44,084 bases of DNA from UASB124 sp041662445 (GTDB taxonomy: Bacteria > Babelota > Babeliae > Babelales > RVW-14). The position numbers and the translations under genes were made by a program. Positions 22,634-31,386 of the stretch are shown here, one piece after another (the first letter of the stretch is position 1; every line of letters begins with the position of its first letter). The stretch is taken from contig JBAZSL010000014.1 of assembly GCA_041662445.1 (NCBI GenBank), positions 1-44,084 of the forward strand, read 5' to 3'. The notes under the pieces were generated by a model. It saw only the letters and a program-made list of their open reading frames with translations, had not been told where the DNA came from and did not search any database.

Positions 22634-23848
22634 CTAATGTTGGAAAAAAGAACTCAAATTAAATACCGGTATATACAGCAGAACCATAATACCGCCGACA
22701 ATGCCTCCTAAAATGATCATCAGTAGAGGGGCCATAAGATTTGAGAACATAGTGAGGCGTGCTGATAGATCCTGCTTTATATGCGCTTGCAGTGTTGACA
22801 GTGTTTGCTCAAGCGTACCGGATGATTCGCCAACGTGAACAATAGTTACCAACTGCTCATCAATAAATCGTGAGTTATTTTCAGCCAGTGCCTGACTAAA
22901 GCTTTTTCCTCGAGTGATATCGTTGAGAAGAACCTTTAGATCATCTTTAAAAGCATCGTTAGGAACCGTTTGTTGCGCTTGTTCGAGCGCCGTGCTTAAC
23001 GATAATCCCGATGATAGATACAGCAAAATTGTTTGTACAAAAGCAAGAACGTTGTTGCTAACAACCAGTGGCGCTACCACGTACATCCGAGGGGTAATGC
23101 AATCAAAAATTTTTTTAAGCCAACCTGTTCTAACAAATGACCATCCAGCGATACATGTCGTGGTGATTATGACAAGCGTTGTGATTCCATACCATGACCG
23201 TACGAAATGACTGACGTACAAAAGTCGTCGCGTGGCTGGTGGAATTTGTGTTCCCAGTGATTGATACAGTGATTCAAAATAAGGAAATACCAGCACAATC
23301 ATTCCGATAACCAAACAGGCTGCAAAAACAAACGTAATGGTTGGGGCAAAAGCCGCCTGTTTGAGTTGGCTGCGGATTTCTTGTCGATGATGGAGATGAT
23401 CGGCAAGATTTTCAAGCACCCGACCGAGTTTGCCCGTACTTTCTCCTGCTGCAATAAGTTGCACAATAAAAGTAGTGAATAGTGTCGGTTGGGTTTGCAT
23501 GGCTTGATGAAGCGTGTAACCATTTTCTACGGTTGTTCTCAGATGTGCGATTACTGTTCCAAGAGATTTATCATCGGTAGTATTTTCTATAACTCGTAAT
23601 GCAACAACCAGTTCAACACCACTGGTAAGAAGCAATGCGAGACGTTCGAAGAGCGTACACAGAGAGTCAGAACTAATGGTGGGTTGTTTTCGAAAAAGAG
23701 CTATTGAGCGACTCACAAGATGGCAATCCAAGAGGGCTATATTTTGCTCTAAAAGCAACCCTTTAAGGTGATGTTCGGCGTTGGCATATAAAGTTCCCTT
23801 GACGTTATTGCCCGCTTGATCGATTCCCTTCCATGCAAATAGTGGCAT
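22634..23848 (-). CDS. Type II secretion/type IV pilus platform protein (GspF/PilC)
   Basis: 404 residues with two T2SSF domains (about 65-190 and 270-395), each followed by hydrophobic helices. MPLFAWKGIDQAGNNVKG is the typical start, and the ESTGKLGRVLENLA and ESSGTLEQTLSTL repeats mark the two domains. The protein forms the inner-membrane platform on which the assembly ATPase acts. No other secretion or pilus gene is adjacent, so whether it belongs to a pilus or a type II system cannot be told here. Confidence 0.94.
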   Translation of the reverse strand: MPLFAWKGIDQAGNNVKGTLYANAEHHLKGLLLEQNIALLDCHLVSRSIALFRKQPTISSDSLCTLFERLALLLTSGVELVVALRVIENTTDDKSLGTVIAHLRTTVENGYTLHQAMQTQPTLFTTFIVQLIAAGESTGKLGRVLENLADHLHHRQEIRSQLKQAAFAPTITFVFAACLVIGMIVLVFPYFESLYQSLGTQIPPATRRLLYVSHFVRSWYGITTLVIITTTCIAGWSFVRTGWLKKIFDCITPRMYVVAPLVVSNNVLAFVQTILLYLSSGLSLSTALEQAQQTVPNDAFKDDLKVLLNDITRGKSFSQALAENNSRFIDEQLVTIVHVGESSGTLEQTLSTLQAHIKQDLSARLTMFSNLMAPLLMIILGGIVGGIMVLLYIPVFNLSSFFQH

Positions 23849-23856
23849 GTGGTGCC

Positions 23857-24150
23857 TTACGGTTTATCGAGGGAGGTCTGAATTTCTACCCCCAAATCAC
23901 GAAGTACGTCTGCAGGTGATTGTAATGTATCTATCTTGATGAGCTTCTTTCGCGATGTTGCACCGCGCATGATGTGTACCGCATTTGATGCCAACCCGGC
24001 TTTTTTTGCAAGCATTTTGACGAGCTCTGCATTAGCTTTCCCATCTTCAGGTGGGTTTTTGAGGTGGCATTTGAGTACCCCTGTTTTGTCGCGAAAGAGG
24101 TCTTGTCGGCCTGATCCAGGGATCACTTTGATTTCAAGAACAACTGCCAT
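23857..24150 (-). CDS. DUF167 (YggU-type) protein
   Basis: 97 residues with the family core: LEIKVIPGSGRQDL, GVLKCHLKNPPEDGKANAEL and a final RKKLIKI strand. The open frame reaches 24189, but the ATG at 24150 fits the family start. The function of this conserved small fold is not established. It lies 8 bp upstream of the gspF-like start and is likely co-transcribed with it. Confidence 0.9.
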   Translation of the reverse strand: MAVVLEIKVIPGSGRQDLFRDKTGVLKCHLKNPPEDGKANAELVKMLAKKAGLASNAVHIMRGATSRKKLIKIDTLQSPADVLRDLGVEIQTSLDKP

Positions 24151-24271
24151 TGGCACCCCCGTGGCTAAAAAAAGAAAAAAAGAAGACAAATAATTCAGCG
24201 TCTCTTATACTATCCGGGAATCTGAGGTATAATCAAACCTCTTTTAAACTTAATGACGATTCAAAAGTTAT

Positions 24272-24345
24272 GCGCCCATAGCTCAACTGGATAGAGCATC
24301 AGACTACGGATCTGAAGGTTAGAGGTTCGAATCCTCTTGGGCGCA
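24272..24345 (+). tRNA. tRNA-Arg(ACG)
   Basis: Acceptor GCGCCCA/TGGGCGC, D arm AGCTCAACTGGATAGAGC, anticodon loop CTACGGA giving anticodon ACG (A34 normally becomes inosine), T loop GGTTCGAATCC, discriminator A. A TATAAT at 24228-24233 may be its -10 box. Confidence 0.94.
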
Positions 24346-24356
24346 AGTTCTTTGAA

Positions 24357-24366
24357 NNNNNNNNNN
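24357..24366. other. Assembly gap (10 N)
   Basis: Ten unknown bases between tRNA-Arg and tRNA-Ser. They mark a scaffold join, so distance and content between the two tRNA genes are not reliable. Confidence 0.99.
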
Positions 24367-24381
24367 TTGAAGCTTTTTTAC

Positions 24382-24470
24382 GGAGAGATGGCTGAGTGGC
24401 CGAAAGCACTCGCCTGCTAAGCGAGTATCTGGGGGAACCCGGATCGAGGGTTCGAATCCCTCTCTCTCCA
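24382..24470 (+). tRNA. tRNA-Ser(GCT)
   Basis: Acceptor GGAGAGA/TCTCTCC, anticodon stem CTCGC/GCGAG with loop CTGCTAA giving anticodon GCT. A long variable arm (TATCTGGGGGAACCCGGATC) as in class II tRNAs, and T loop GGTTCGAATCC. Confidence 0.93.
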
Positions 24471-24546
24471 TACTTCGCCTTCGCTTCGCTCCTGGCTACG
24501 TATGGCGGGCCATAACCCTGTCCACCGCAGCTAGCTCCAGCGTAGG
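24471..24546. repeat. GC-rich repeat between two tRNA-Ser genes
   Basis: Includes 'cttcgccttcgcttcgctcc', 'ggctacgtatggcgggcc' and 'ctccagcgtaggttg', of the same type as the repeats near 832 and 8431. It fills the space between the tRNA genes. Confidence 0.5.
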
Positions 24547-24575
24547 TTGATTTGCAGCGTATAAAATATCCCTAC

Positions 24576-24664
24576 GGAGAGGTGGCAGAGTGGTTGAATG
24601 CAGCGGTCTTGAAAACCGCCATCTCGGGAGACCGGGATCGGGAGTTCGAATCTCCCCCTCTCCA
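24576..24664 (+). tRNA. tRNA-Ser(TGA)
   Basis: Acceptor GGAGAGG/CCTCTCC, anticodon stem GCGGT/ACCGC with loop CTTGAAA giving anticodon TGA, a long variable arm and T loop AGTTCGAATCT. It ends 23 bp before the convergent gene at 24688. Confidence 0.93.
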
Positions 24665-24687
24665 TTTTCAACAACGGCTTTTAAAAC

Positions 24688-25137
24688 CTAAACAAATTTT
24701 CTTACAAAGTTCAGATACCCCTGCCTACCCATCTCTTTATTCCAATAGCGAACAGAACTACGTATTCTTTTTAAGCATGCTAAAATTTCATCTTTTTTAA
24801 GAGCCTCACCGTCCTTGACAACAGGTAACGCTTGAAGCAATTCTTCACAGGCCTTTTTAACTGCTTCGTATACCATTTGCGCAGGGAGAGATGAACTAAA
24901 TGGTCTTTCGCTAAACGCCCCATTTAAACTTTTGAAAGTAAGGATAACAGCATCGAGTGCAATCAAAACTTCACCATCAATGAGACCAGGTTGTTGCCGG
25001 TAAATTCGAATAATTGAAGATTCTATGCTCAACAACTCGCCTTTATATATGTCTTCAAATTCAGAGTTAGATTCAGCATCAAAATCAAAGTCTATAATAT
25101 GGAGTTCTTTGCCTGAATCTATTTTGTCAACCTTCAT
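24688..25137 (-). CDS. Hypothetical helical protein
   Basis: 149 residues without signal peptide. The ATG at 25137 follows GGAGAG; an ATG at 25149 would add four residues. The protein is acidic at the start (IIDFDFDAESNSEFED), then mainly helical with conserved-looking AQMVYEAVKKACEELLQAL and ACLKRIRSSVRYWNKEM segments. No family recognised. It lies 45 bp downstream of the coiled-coil gene at 25183 and is probably its operon partner. Confidence 0.7.
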   Translation of the reverse strand: MKVDKIDSGKELHIIDFDFDAESNSEFEDIYKGELLSIESSIIRIYRQQPGLIDGEVLIALDAVILTFKSLNGAFSERPFSSSLPAQMVYEAVKKACEELLQALPVVKDGEALKKDEILACLKRIRSSVRYWNKEMGRQGYLNFVRKFV

Positions 25138-25182
25138 TAATCTCTCCATTGGTCATAGAGCTTTTTGTACTACCATCAACTG

Positions 25183-26244
25183 CTAATTTGTTTGCGCTTG
25201 TTTTTTCCCATTATCATGTCCAGGATAAAATCGCACACTGGATGCGCCTTCTAATGCTTTAATCGCTATTGATTGCACTTGAGTTGTCGCATCATCAGCC
25301 CGTTGTGTTAATTGCTTGATAAACGACTCTTGGTCTTTAATTTTTGCCTGCAATGCAATAATCATCTGTTGGTTCAGCTTTCTCTCACCGTCAATTTCTT
25401 TTGAATTGAGATCAATATAATGTTTGTAATGTTTTTCAAGATTCTCGGTGATCAGTTTTTCTGTTTCTTTAACAGATTTCTCAAGCTCCATAGGAAACTG
25501 GGCAACCTGATTTTTGAGTAATCTGAATTCTTCTTCCTGATTTTTGATAACCAATTCACGCTGAGTCAGTTCTCTCAGGACTGTTTCACGCTTTTCTTCA
25601 AGTTCTTTTTCCATTAGTGCCTTGCGGGCATCATAACCGTCTTGGTCTTTTTTCCGCTCAAGCTGAAGGTTATAGGTATATTCTTCTTCCTCTCTCGTGC
25701 GATCTTTTTTAATTTTGGCGTCAAGTTCCTTTTTATTCTGTGAGTAACTTTCTTGCTCTTTTTCCCATGCATCACGTAGATCAGCCATTTCCTCTTCAAA
25801 TGCTGCCTTTTGAACATTCATCTCATCTTCAAATTTTTGTTTATATTCCTTTTGAGCCATAAGCAATGCTGAAAGGCTATCTGCATTCGCTTTAATACCG
25901 TGCATTTCTTCTACGTTATGAGCCTCAATTTTTATAGCTGCCTGCATAGTGCTTAATTTACGGTATTCGTCAGTTAGACAGTGTTCGAGGGTATCAATTG
26001 CCTGACCAATATTTAGTTTAACTTGGGCTAAATTTTTAATAATTTTATCTAACGTCATCGTTGATGCTGCCTCTACCACCTCTACATCTTGCTTGCGTTT
26101 TACTTCTGCATGATGGGCTTCCTGTTTTACACCTTTAACTTTGCTGAGAAGAGTTTGGTATGCTTCGTAAATTTCATTCTTTTTACTACTCGGCGATACT
26201 TCCTGAATGGATTCATCTTCTGGAATAAAATCTTCTTGTGCCAT
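25183..26244 (-). CDS. Cytoplasmic coiled-coil protein
   Basis: 353 residues dominated by long charged heptad-rich helices (about 85-335), with dense Lys/Glu stretches such as KRETVLRELTQRELVIKNQE. There is no signal peptide and no membrane segment. The N-terminal 30 residues are acidic. Long coiled coils of this kind are usually scaffolding or filament-like proteins; no specific family is visible. It is followed by the small helical gene at 24688-25137. Confidence 0.75.
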   Translation of the reverse strand: MAQEDFIPEDESIQEVSPSSKKNEIYEAYQTLLSKVKGVKQEAHHAEVKRKQDVEVVEAASTMTLDKIIKNLAQVKLNIGQAIDTLEHCLTDEYRKLSTMQAAIKIEAHNVEEMHGIKANADSLSALLMAQKEYKQKFEDEMNVQKAAFEEEMADLRDAWEKEQESYSQNKKELDAKIKKDRTREEEEYTYNLQLERKKDQDGYDARKALMEKELEEKRETVLRELTQRELVIKNQEEEFRLLKNQVAQFPMELEKSVKETEKLITENLEKHYKHYIDLNSKEIDGERKLNQQMIIALQAKIKDQESFIKQLTQRADDATTQVQSIAIKALEGASSVRFYPGHDNGKKQAQTN

Positions 26245-26261
26245 GGTATTAACTTTCGTAG

Positions 26262-26455
26262 TTTAGAGCCTGTACGAATATTATCTACGCTCTAAGACGC
26301 CTTTAGGAGCATGTTATTTGGCAACATAGCCTAATATCTCCGTTCGTCCCGACTTCGCCCGTGGTGGCTACCCGCCTTCGCTCGAATCTAGCTTCGGCAA
26401 GGCAGGCACACGAACGGGGTTTAAGCATTCTATTAATTTCCGTACAGGCTCTTAG
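26262..26455. repeat. Small inverted-repeat element (MITE-like), about 195 bp
   Basis: The left end TAGAGCCTGTACGAATATTA is the inverse of the right end TAATTTCCGTACAGGCTCTT with few mismatches. A second inverted pair, ccgttcgt (26340-26347) and acgaacgg (26410-26417), flanks a GC-rich core related to the block at 33938-34022. No coding sequence is present. The rest of the 26245-26703 interval shows only the GTG-start ribosome site of the next gene. Confidence 0.65.
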
Positions 26456-26703
26456 TTATGTAATTTTGTGCGCTAAAAGAAATAATGTTATCAACAAAAA
26501 AAGTTTACGCCACATAATAGCTGCCGGCGGCTTCAACATGCCAGCCACCGCATCAAGCACTCGCATCAAATAGCCCCGCAGCCCACCCCATTTGACGCAC
26601 CTATGCATCCCCTGCAAAATACAATCTAGTGCATATAACCGTGGGTTTTGATAGTTTTTCAACGTGTCATTAATTTATTCGTCACTACCGCTGGGGAGAT
26701 CTT

Positions 26704-28872
26704 GTGTTTAAAAAATTTCAGGCAATACTGCTGTCCGCAATAGTCGTTATATTCGCGCCTTTGACCTTATTGGGTGATGGGCTCATTATCATCGACCCTC
26801 TTTCAATCATATTTGAACAACCAGCCCGCCTTAACGTCGCTTACCACCATGTGGCCGTCTCTATAGATCATCAGGTTGCGACAACTAACGTTGATCAAGT
26901 TTTTGAAAATCCCTACGATGTTGCGCTTGAAGGAACCTACATATTTCCTGTTCCAGCGCAAGCATGTATTCATAATTTCACCTTACGAGTGAACGGCACA
27001 TCAGTAACAACAAACGTTTTGACAAAAGAAGAGGCACATGCTGAATATGAATCTCTGGTAAAGAAGCATAAAGACGCAGCGCTCCTTGAGTTTATCGGAC
27101 GGGACATGGTCAAGGCTCATATCAGCTCCATTCCTGCTCGCCAGAAAATTAGAGTAAACATTGAATATACAGAGTTGCTCACCGCGCAAAATGGCACCAT
27201 TAAATATCACTACACGCTGGGAACTGAAAAGTTTTCAGCCAAAATTTTAGATGATGTTTCAGTGACCGTCACTATCAAAGCCCCACAAACTATAACTAAC
27301 GTGTATAGTCCAACTCACAAAATTGCGCTTAAGCAACTCGACAAAAACGCTTGCGTAGCTTCGTATGAAGAAAAAGATGTAAGACCTCTGCGTGATTTTA
27401 TTTTGTATTACACAATGCCACAGGATGAGATCGGTTTTAACGTTGTAACCTACAAAGATGGTACTGATGATGGCTTTTTCTTGGCCATGATGTCACCACA
27501 TAGTGTCGATACGAGTAGCCACAACAAAGCGCACCAGATAGTGCCTAAAAACATTGTTTTTGTTGTCGACAGATCAGGCAGTATGTATGGTGAAAAAATT
27601 CAACAAGCAAAGCAGGCTTTAAACTTTTGCCTAACAAATCTCAACCCGCATGACCATTTTAATATCATCAGTTTTGATGACGCCATCGATATGTATCAGA
27701 GCGAGTTGGTAGCAGCAACCTCTAAAAATATTAAATCTGCACAAAATTACGTTGATGCCCTACACGATCGCGGTTGTACTGATATTAACAAGGCGCTTTT
27801 GCAAGCGTTACAACAACTGCCCATCAGCAACAACCCCAATATAATTATCTTTTTAACTGATGGAGAACCAACATCTGGCGAATGCGATATCAGCAAAATT
27901 ATTAAGAACACTAAACACGCAAACGCTACCAATGTGCGCCTTTTTTCTTTTGGCGTTGGTTACGACGTCAATACAACACTACTTGATAAAATTTCATTGG
28001 ATAACAAAGGCACATCCGATTACATTGAACCTCAGGAAAATATTGAATCAAAAGTTTCATCGTTTTATTTAAAAGTAGCAAACCCCTTCTTAACCGATCT
28101 TGAACTTGCATTTTCTGGCGCCCACGTCAAAGAGATCTACCCCGTGGTTCTGCCCGATCTTTTTTATGGCTCTCAATTGCTTGTCGTGGGACGGTACACA
28201 CGTGGTGGCGCTGTTCAGCTCAATCTCATGGGCGAACAAAGTAACATCCACAAGCAGTACATCTTTGCTTCTCATTTTGCTACGCAGGATACGCACAACG
28301 ACTTCTTGCCACGTATATGGGCACAGAGAAAAATCGCACATCTTGTTGACCAAGTTGTCCTTGAAGGAAAAGCACAAAATATTGTTGATGAAATCATCAC
28401 ATTAAGCAGAATGTATGGCATCATCACCGAATACACATCATTCTTGGTTGGTGCAGACGCGCAAACGTTCACTAATAAATCTTTTGCCGATACAATGAAG
28501 CATCTTACCGTCCAATCACTGAGCTTTGCTTCCAGCGACCAATCGGGATACTCTTCTGTTTCACGCGCCAAAGAGCAACAAAAGTCACGGTCAACGATGT
28601 TCGACACGAGCGACCAAACTAATGCCTTGTATGGAGCAAAAGAGACAATTCGCACGGTTGGAGCACGCACATTCTATTTGAAAGACAATGTGTGGATTGA
28701 TGCACAACACACCGACGCATCACCAATAATCAAGATTAAATTGTTCAGTGATGCGTATTTTGACCTTGTGCGAAAATCGCCTGAGTTTGGAGCATGCCTT
28801 GCTCTTGGCAATCAGGTAATTATTAAGACTGGTTCTAGCTCTGTGTGTATTGATAACAAGCAGCTACAATAA
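26704..28872 (+). CDS. Exported VIT and von Willebrand factor A domain protein
   Basis: 722 residues, GTG start preceded by GGGGAGAT. Signal peptide (1-24), VIT domain (about 35-160; VDQVFENPYDVALEGTYIFPVP is diagnostic), then a VWA domain (283-460). The VWA domain has an intact MIDAS, DRSGS at 289-293, and a later FLTDGEP. The C-terminal 200 residues contain LSRMYGIITEYTSFLV, usual for this family. Such proteins are metal-dependent adhesion or scaffold proteins. No sortase motif or C-terminal membrane helix is seen, so it is probably periplasmic or released. Monocistronic. Confidence 0.94.
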   Translation: MFKKFQAILLSAIVVIFAPLTLLGDGLIIIDPLSIIFEQPARLNVAYHHVAVSIDHQVATTNVDQVFENPYDVALEGTYIFPVPAQACIHNFTLRVNGTSVTTNVLTKEEAHAEYESLVKKHKDAALLEFIGRDMVKAHISSIPARQKIRVNIEYTELLTAQNGTIKYHYTLGTEKFSAKILDDVSVTVTIKAPQTITNVYSPTHKIALKQLDKNACVASYEEKDVRPLRDFILYYTMPQDEIGFNVVTYKDGTDDGFFLAMMSPHSVDTSSHNKAHQIVPKNIVFVVDRSGSMYGEKIQQAKQALNFCLTNLNPHDHFNIISFDDAIDMYQSELVAATSKNIKSAQNYVDALHDRGCTDINKALLQALQQLPISNNPNIIIFLTDGEPTSGECDISKIIKNTKHANATNVRLFSFGVGYDVNTTLLDKISLDNKGTSDYIEPQENIESKVSSFYLKVANPFLTDLELAFSGAHVKEIYPVVLPDLFYGSQLLVVGRYTRGGAVQLNLMGEQSNIHKQYIFASHFATQDTHNDFLPRIWAQRKIAHLVDQVVLEGKAQNIVDEIITLSRMYGIITEYTSFLVGADAQTFTNKSFADTMKHLTVQSLSFASSDQSGYSSVSRAKEQQKSRSTMFDTSDQTNALYGAKETIRTVGARTFYLKDNVWIDAQHTDASPIIKIKLFSDAYFDLVRKSPEFGACLALGNQVIIKTGSSSVCIDNKQLQ

Positions 28873-28895
28873 AATTATAAATGATCCTGCCTCGT

Positions 28896-29411
28896 TCAAA
28901 CCGTAACTTTTGCAAAACGCGTCTTTAAATCCTCAAACACGCGAACAATATCTGAAGAAATAACTTTGGTTTGGCCGAGCGTTTCAAGAAAATTGGTATC
29001 TCCTCGCCAACGAGGAAGAAGATGCATGTGCAGATGAGAAGGAATGCCGCCGCCGCCTGCAATGCCAAGGTTGATGCCAACGTTAAAGCCTTCGGCACCA
29101 AGTGCGGCGCCCAGGATTGGTATGGCGGTTGTAAGAACTTCCATCATTTCTGCACGCTCTTTTGCAGTAAGTTCATCAAGATCTGCGTGGTGCTTAAGCG
29201 GCAAGATGAGGAGGTGGCCGGCATTATAGGGATACCGATTCATTATGAGAACGTTATGCTTAAATCGTTTGATGATAAAATATTTATCATCATCACTATC
29301 TTGAAGCTGTTTGCAAAAAACACATTCATCTTTAGTGAGTTTTTTATTTCCTCCGTTGCTGGACATACCCGTAACATATTTTTGTCGCCAAGGAGCATAA
29401 AGATGTTTCAT
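28896..29411 (-). CDS. HIT family nucleotide hydrolase/transferase
   Basis: 171 residues with the histidine triad HLHMHLL at 126-132, a CVFC pair near residue 30 that could bind zinc, and NAGHLLILPLKHHAD, typical of the AP4A-hydrolase-like branch. It would hydrolyse dinucleoside polyphosphates or nucleoside phosphoramidates. It lies 11 bp downstream of the TrxR-Trx lipoprotein gene on the same strand and is probably co-transcribed. Confidence 0.95.
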   Translation of the reverse strand: MKHLYAPWRQKYVTGMSSNGGNKKLTKDECVFCKQLQDSDDDKYFIIKRFKHNVLIMNRYPYNAGHLLILPLKHHADLDELTAKERAEMMEVLTTAIPILGAALGAEGFNVGINLGIAGGGGIPSHLHMHLLPRWRGDTNFLETLGQTKVISSDIVRVFEDLKTRFAKVTV

Positions 29412-29422
29412 ACTATGCCTCG

Positions 29423-30910
29423 CTACAGATTAAAAAATTCATTAATTTTTTGTCGTATGATTGTTTGATCGGTCGGATCAACGAGGCGGCCAACCTCGCG
29501 CCCATGGGCAACAAAGATCAACGTTGGTACGGTGTGTATGTGTTCACCGCCAATGCCCTCAAGAAGATGATTTCCGTCAAACGTTTTTGAACTCATATTG
29601 AGTTTGACCCATGAAATATCTGTACTCGTCGTTTGCGCAATGTTCTCAAGAATGGGGAGCAGTTGCTGGCATGACATACACAACGTTGCATAGATATCAA
29701 TGATCACCGGTTTTTTGGCGCGCGTGACAAGGCGATCAAATTCTTCAGACGATGTAATGTCGGTAAACGACGACACTTTTGGTGCTGACGGAGTTGCTGA
29801 AACTGTTGAATCGGATGGTTTGTCTGAAAGCTCAAACCCTGTTTCTTTAATAAATTTAATAGCCTGAAGTCCTGCTTTACACCCATCGCCCGAGGCAATT
29901 ATTGCCTGCGCAAAAAGTGGGTTGGCAATGTCACCGGCGGCATAGACACCGGGCACAGAGGTCTCTTGATAGCTTTTTAGGACAACAAAACCCTGCGCAT
30001 CAAGTTCAAGAACATTACGAAAGAGCATGGTGTTGGGCCCAGAGCCAATGGCAAGAAAAACACCATCTATCGGCATCTTCCATGTTTTTTCTGTTTTGTT
30101 ATCAAAAAGCGCAACATGGGTTACGTGACGGCCATCGCCTTCAACAGCTTTAACTTCAGTGTTCAAAAGAACTTTGACATTGGGACGCGAAAAAACACGC
30201 TCTTGAGCCTTCACATCGTGTGCTTTGAAATGGTCTTTGCGTACCATTATGCTCACGGTACGAGCAATATCAGCAAGATATGATGCCTCAACAATCGCAG
30301 CATCGCCACCACCGACCACCGCAACATCTTTATTTTGATAAAGTGATCCGTCGCAAGGAGCACAGTTACTAATGCCCTTGCCCCAATAGCTCATGGATCC
30401 AGATTCTCCTGGTATCCCCAGAAAGTGTGGCTCTTTGCCCATTGCTATGATAACGCTGAGTGCGCGCCAGGTCGTAATTTTTGTAGGATCACTCAGATTC
30501 AGCGTGCGTATTTCGCGCGGCCAGCATGAAAAATCTATGCCTATAACTTTTTCTTGAACAATAGGAATTTTATGCGCAAGAACTTGTTTTTTGAGATCTC
30601 CGACAATATGAGCGCCTGGGCTGTCTATACTTCCCGGCCAATTGCGCACCGAGGCTGATTGGGATAACGATCCGCCAACCTTAGGGCCTTCCAGAATGAT
30701 GCAGGGCATTTTTGCTTGTGATACAAAAAGAGCCGCAGTCATACCGGCGATGCCACCGCCCAGAATAACCACAGGAAAGGTGTTTTCATCAAATGCAACG
30801 CTGGATACATCAAAATTTTGTTTGTGTGGCATTTTGTCTGGTCCCATGCACCCACTCAGGGTCATGGTGAGTGCTGAAAATGCAAAAAGACGTGCAAAAA
30901 ATGTCTGCAT
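29423..30910 (-). CDS. Lipoprotein fusing thioredoxin reductase and thioredoxin domains
   Basis: 495 residues. A lipoprotein signal ends in TLSGC (Cys21). Residues 46-355 are thioredoxin reductase: FAD loop GGGIAGMTAA, redox pair CAPC (183-186), second nucleotide loop GGGDAA, then GVYAAGDIANP. The NADPH-phosphate motif HRRxxxR is altered to VRKDHFKAH. After a Ser/Pro linker (360-385) comes a thioredoxin domain with CMSC at 411-414 and a cis-Pro loop (VPTLIF). TrxR-Trx fusions exist, but a lipid-anchored one implies work outside the cytoplasm, where NADPH is not expected. Nicotinamide specificity and location are therefore open. The HIT gene follows. Confidence 0.93.
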   Translation of the reverse strand: MQTFFARLFAFSALTMTLSGCMGPDKMPHKQNFDVSSVAFDENTFPVVILGGGIAGMTAALFVSQAKMPCIILEGPKVGGSLSQSASVRNWPGSIDSPGAHIVGDLKKQVLAHKIPIVQEKVIGIDFSCWPREIRTLNLSDPTKITTWRALSVIIAMGKEPHFLGIPGESGSMSYWGKGISNCAPCDGSLYQNKDVAVVGGGDAAIVEASYLADIARTVSIMVRKDHFKAHDVKAQERVFSRPNVKVLLNTEVKAVEGDGRHVTHVALFDNKTEKTWKMPIDGVFLAIGSGPNTMLFRNVLELDAQGFVVLKSYQETSVPGVYAAGDIANPLFAQAIIASGDGCKAGLQAIKFIKETGFELSDKPSDSTVSATPSAPKVSSFTDITSSEEFDRLVTRAKKPVIIDIYATLCMSCQQLLPILENIAQTTSTDISWVKLNMSSKTFDGNHLLEGIGGEHIHTVPTLIFVAHGREVGRLVDPTDQTIIRQKINEFFNL

Positions 30911-30987
30911 AACAAGGCTCCAAATTACGCGTTGTACGATATTTACCCCACAAATTTCTTATTCCTACTATACCAGTGAATAAATCA

Positions 30988-31011
30988 AAATGCCCGCGGG
31001 TGCGGGCATTT
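30988..31011 (-). terminator. Rho-independent terminator of the glycine-zipper gene cluster
   Basis: aaatgcccgc (30988-30997) pairs with gcgggcattt (31002-31011) over a four-base loop. On the minus strand the stem is followed by TTGATTTA after the TTT of the stem. It is 30 bp beyond the stop of the 31041 gene. Confidence 0.8.
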
Positions 31012-31040
31012 GTACCATAATGTGGCGTATAACGACAAAG

Positions 31041-31337
31041 TTATTTGTTTAATTTTGCCTTTTGAAGCTGTTCTTTCAACTTAGCATTCTCTTCTTTAAG
31101 GCGGTTTTTTTCTGCTTCAGCGGCTTGTGCCTTTTCGGCTTCGAGGCGATTGAGGCGTCGCTCAGTCTCTCGGTTTGACGAGTCTGATGAATCAGACTTA
31201 TTCATTGATCCAGCGACAACACCGCCAAGCATGCCACCAGCCATTCCGCCGACAAAAGCGTCACCACCACCGGCGAAGCATACGCTTGGGGCGAGTAACG
31301 TTGCTAGGCCACAGGCCGCTATTAAATTTTTCTTCAT
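31041..31337 (-). CDS. Small exported glycine-zipper/coiled-coil protein, paralogue 1
   Basis: 98 residues from the ATG at 31337, chosen because AAGGAG lies eight bases upstream. Signal peptide ending CFAGGG, a glycine-zipper stretch (GGMAGGMLGGVVAGS), then a charged coiled coil to the end (RETERRLNRLEAEKAQAAEA...). The same order of parts occurs in the next two genes upstream. The zipper may insert into or associate with a membrane. Function unknown. Confidence 0.8.
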   Translation of the reverse strand: MKKNLIAACGLATLLAPSVCFAGGGDAFVGGMAGGMLGGVVAGSMNKSDSSDSSNRETERRLNRLEAEKAQAAEAEKNRLKEENAKLKEQLQKAKLNK

Positions 31338-31386
31338 CAAAGTATCTCCTTAAAACAGTAATTACTGAGATAGGCAACGGATAAAA

